Positions 6,435 through 7,831 of a stretch of DNA of 7,831 bases are shown here, in pieces. This DNA comes from Gammaproteobacteria bacterium (GTDB lineage: Bacteria > Pseudomonadota > Gammaproteobacteria > Steroidobacterales > Steroidobacteraceae), in assembly GCA_027451085.1 (NCBI GenBank), contig DAIDKA010000013.1, positions 1 to 7,831 of the forward strand, in the 5' to 3' direction. The notes below the pieces were generated by a model, which ran no database searches, was not told the DNA's origin, and saw only the letters and a list, made by a program, of their open reading frames with translations. Each line of letters opens with the position of its first letter. The first letter of the stretch is position 1. Position numbers and translations under genes: made by a program.

Positions 6435-7106
6435 TCACGGCCTGATGAGCCCCAGGGAGGCGGCCTTGACGGCGGCTTCGATGCGGCTTGCGGCCTCGAG
6501 CTTGCGGCAGGCGTTCTCGATGTGAAAATCCACGGTGCGCTTGGTCAGACCGATGACCTCCGCGATCTCGGCCGAGGTTCGGCCGCGGGCGGACAGCGTG
6601 AGGGCCTCGATTTCACGCGGATTGAGGTCCACCAGCCGCGACCACACCTCGTTGCGGGCCACCTTCGCCAGGCGGGCCTCGATGATGGTCGCCAGGATGT
6701 CGAAGTCGATGGGCTTGGTCACGAAATCATCGGCCCCCAGGCGGCGGCCCTTGAGTTCCGTGTGACGGTCCGCCTGAGCGGTGAGGAAGATGAACGGCAC
6801 CGATTGCAGCCGGGGCCCACGCGCCACCAACTGTTCCAGCACATCGAAGCCGTTGAGATGCGGCATGCCGATGTCACACAGCACCAGTGCCGGAGGCGTC
6901 CTGATCAGGGCTTCGAGGCCGGCGCGGCCGTCCAGCGCCACCGTGACCGGGTAGCCGCGCTCCGTGAGGTCCTCGGCGATCAGCGCCGCGGTCTCGGGGT
7001 CGTCCTCGATGCACAGGATGCGCTTGTCGGTGTGGGTCATGAGCTGCGCGGCGGCCGGGGCCTGGGTGGGGGCCTTGGCATCGTAACACCGGCCGGCGTC
7101 CTGCAT
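6435..7106 (-). CDS. Two-component response regulator, receiver plus LuxR-type HTH
   Basis: A DNA-binding response regulator, partner of the kinase encoded just downstream. Numbering from the ATG at 7106 (223 residues), the receiver starts near residue 27 with KRILCIEDDP (acidic pocket E34-D35-D36). It has the phospho-acceptor Asp78 in LVLCDIGMP, Thr109 in FIFLTAQ, and Lys131 in FVTKPID. The LuxR/NarL-type helix-turn-helix lies at ~160-220: LNPREIEALTLSARGRTSAE, then IAEVIGLTKRTVDFHIENAC. Start choice: the ATG at 7106 has GAGG 8 bases upstream, overlapping the end of the efflux gene, but adds a 22-residue Ala/Pro-rich leader. The ATG at 7040 (MTHTDKRILCIEDD) gives the usual receiver length but has no ribosome-binding site. 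I prefer 7106, at moderate confidence. The only gap to the upstream gene is four bases, so the two are co-transcribed. Its likely target is the efflux operon, by position only. Confidence 0.9.
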   Translation of the reverse strand: MQDAGRCYDAKAPTQAPAAAQLMTHTDKRILCIEDDPETAALIAEDLTERGYPVTVALDGRAGLEALIRTPPALVLCDIGMPHLNGFDVLEQLVARGPRLQSVPFIFLTAQADRHTELKGRRLGADDFVTKPIDFDILATIIEARLAKVARNEVWSRLVDLNPREIEALTLSARGRTSAEIAEVIGLTKRTVDFHIENACRKLEAASRIEAAVKAASLGLIRP

Positions 7107-7110
7107 GACG

Positions 7111-7831
7111 TCAGCCTCGCGACGGGTCCGCAGATGCGCCGGCGGGCCTGTTCCACCAGCCACCGCCCAGGGCCTGGTACAGCGCTGCGGTGTCACCCAG
7201 GCGCGTGGAGCGGGCCTGCGCCAGGTTCAGGCGCGCCTGCTGCCAGGAGATTTCCGCGCTCCAGGCGGCCACATGGTCGGTATAGCCGTCGCGCAGCTGC
7301 TCGTTGGTGACATCGAGCGCCACGCGCGCGGCGTGTTCGGCGTTGATTGCGGTGCCGAGTTCGTCGGCGTCGCTGACAACGGCATGCAGGGTGTCGGCGA
7401 CGTTCTGACAGGCGGTGAGCACGGCGAGGCGGTACTGCGCGACCGCCTGTTGCAAGGCCGCGTCCGCGGCTTTTTTGCCGTAGTAGAGCGTGCCGCCCTG
7501 GAACAGCGGTTGCGAGACGCCGGCAATGACGCTCCAGAAAGGCCCGCCGCTCGCGAACATCCAGTCGAATTCATTGGCGCCGCCGCCCGCGGCGCCGGTG
7601 ATGGAGAACTGCGGCAGCATCGAGGCCAGCGCCACGCCGACCTCGGCGTTCGCGGCGCGCACCTGTTGTTCCGCGGCCAGCACGTCCGGGCGCTGCTCGA
7701 TCAGCCGCGAGGGCAGGGACAGCGGCAGGTCCTGCGGCAATCTGAGCGTGGCGAGTTCAAAGGTCTGCGGCAGCTCCCGGCCGGGCATCTGTCCGGCCAG
7801 CAACCGCAGCAGGTCGCGGGCCTGTTGCAGC
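7111..7831 (-). CDS. Outer-membrane efflux protein (NodT/OprM, TolC superfamily), C-terminal part, 5' end outside window
   Basis: The C-terminal ~239 residues of an outer-membrane factor, the trimeric barrel-and-tunnel that lets RND or MFS-type tripartite pumps expel substrates. The frame stays open to the right edge of the window (bases 7830-7804 read LQQARDLLR). The family signature is clear: LIEQRPDVLAAEQQVRAANA then EVGVALASMLPQFSITG, matching the RPD-I-x-x-A-E-x-x-L-x-A-A-N-A-x-I-G-x-A-x-A-x-x-F-P block of NodT-type proteins. The outer-membrane strand and tunnel-helix region follow (WSVIAGVSQPLFQGGTLYYG, then AVAQYRLAVLTACQNVADTL), and the end is ALYQALGGGWW. The lipoprotein signal expected in this group would be upstream, outside the window. 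The adaptor and pump genes are expected just beyond the right edge but cannot be seen. The gene is followed after four bases by the regulator and then the kinase. Confidence 0.92.
   Translation of the reverse strand, partial: LQQARDLLRLLAGQMPGRELPQTFELATLRLPQDLPLSLPSRLIEQRPDVLAAEQQVRAANAEVGVALASMLPQFSITGAAGGGANEFDWMFASGGPFWSVIAGVSQPLFQGGTLYYGKKAADAALQQAVAQYRLAVLTACQNVADTLHAVVSDADELGTAINAEHAARVALDVTNEQLRDGYTDHVAAWSAEISWQQARLNLAQARSTRLGDTAALYQALGGGWWNRPAGASADPSRG
7115..7118 (-). promoter_or_regulatory. Ribosome-binding site of the response regulator, abutting the efflux stop codon
   Basis: GAGG on the minus strand lies within the last codons of the efflux gene, with that gene's TGA (7113-7111) between it and the ATG at 7106, spaced 8 bases. 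This arrangement favours translational coupling of the regulator to the efflux protein and decides between the two candidate starts of the regulator. Confidence 0.5.

Noticed and set aside
5691..7310. A 539-codon open frame on the plus strand opposite the kinase and regulator genes
   Set aside because: It has the same shadow composition (Gln/Arg/His/Gly-rich, no domain), runs across three real genes on the other strand, and has no credible start signal.

Overview
The window is GC-rich, densely coded bacterial DNA, best read as a proteobacterium and probably a gammaproteobacterium. This rests on the M13 peptidase with its Gln-Ile-Trp C-terminus, the NodT/OprM-type outer-membrane efflux protein and the overall gene style; no rRNA or other marker gene is present to fix the taxonomy. 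I see no tRNA, rRNA, CRISPR array, insertion sequence or attachment site.

Layout, left to right. (1) Positions 1-1588, plus strand: the end of an F-type ATPase operon, with a 5'-truncated alpha subunit overlapping a complete gamma subunit by ATGA. The operon stops at gamma. The canonical operon continues into atpD and atpC, so this end point, together with the divergent gamma sequence, fits the alternative 'N-ATPase' type, whose operon ends ...atpA-atpG. (2) Positions 1631-2605, minus strand: a PDZ-containing protein with the HtrA/DegP (S1C) fold, in which all three catalytic-triad positions appear to be replaced. (3) Positions 2606-2775: a short divergent promoter region with a perfect -10 TATAAT facing right. 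(4) Positions 2776-4818, plus strand: an intact, exported M13 (PepO/neprilysin-like) zinc metallopeptidase that probably starts at TTG. (5) Positions 4839-7831, minus strand: a tightly packed operon entering from the right edge. It encodes, in transcription order, an RND-type efflux outer-membrane factor (5' end outside the window), a receiver-LuxR response regulator and a hybrid-free sensor histidine kinase with a periplasmic helical sensor and HAMP domain.

How the genes work together. The two ATPase subunits belong to one rotary machine: alpha carries the arginine finger and gamma is the central shaft. The kinase and regulator form an obvious two-component pair. Their position directly behind an efflux gene, with the regulator's ribosome-binding site overlapping the efflux stop codon, suggests that they control the efflux pump or respond to its substrates. 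The pseudoprotease and the M13 peptidase are divergently transcribed and may share a control region, but no functional link is shown.

The most unusual item is the degenerate HtrA-like protein. The rest consists of recognisable families. I found no strong sign of an undescribed multi-gene system in these 7.8 kb.
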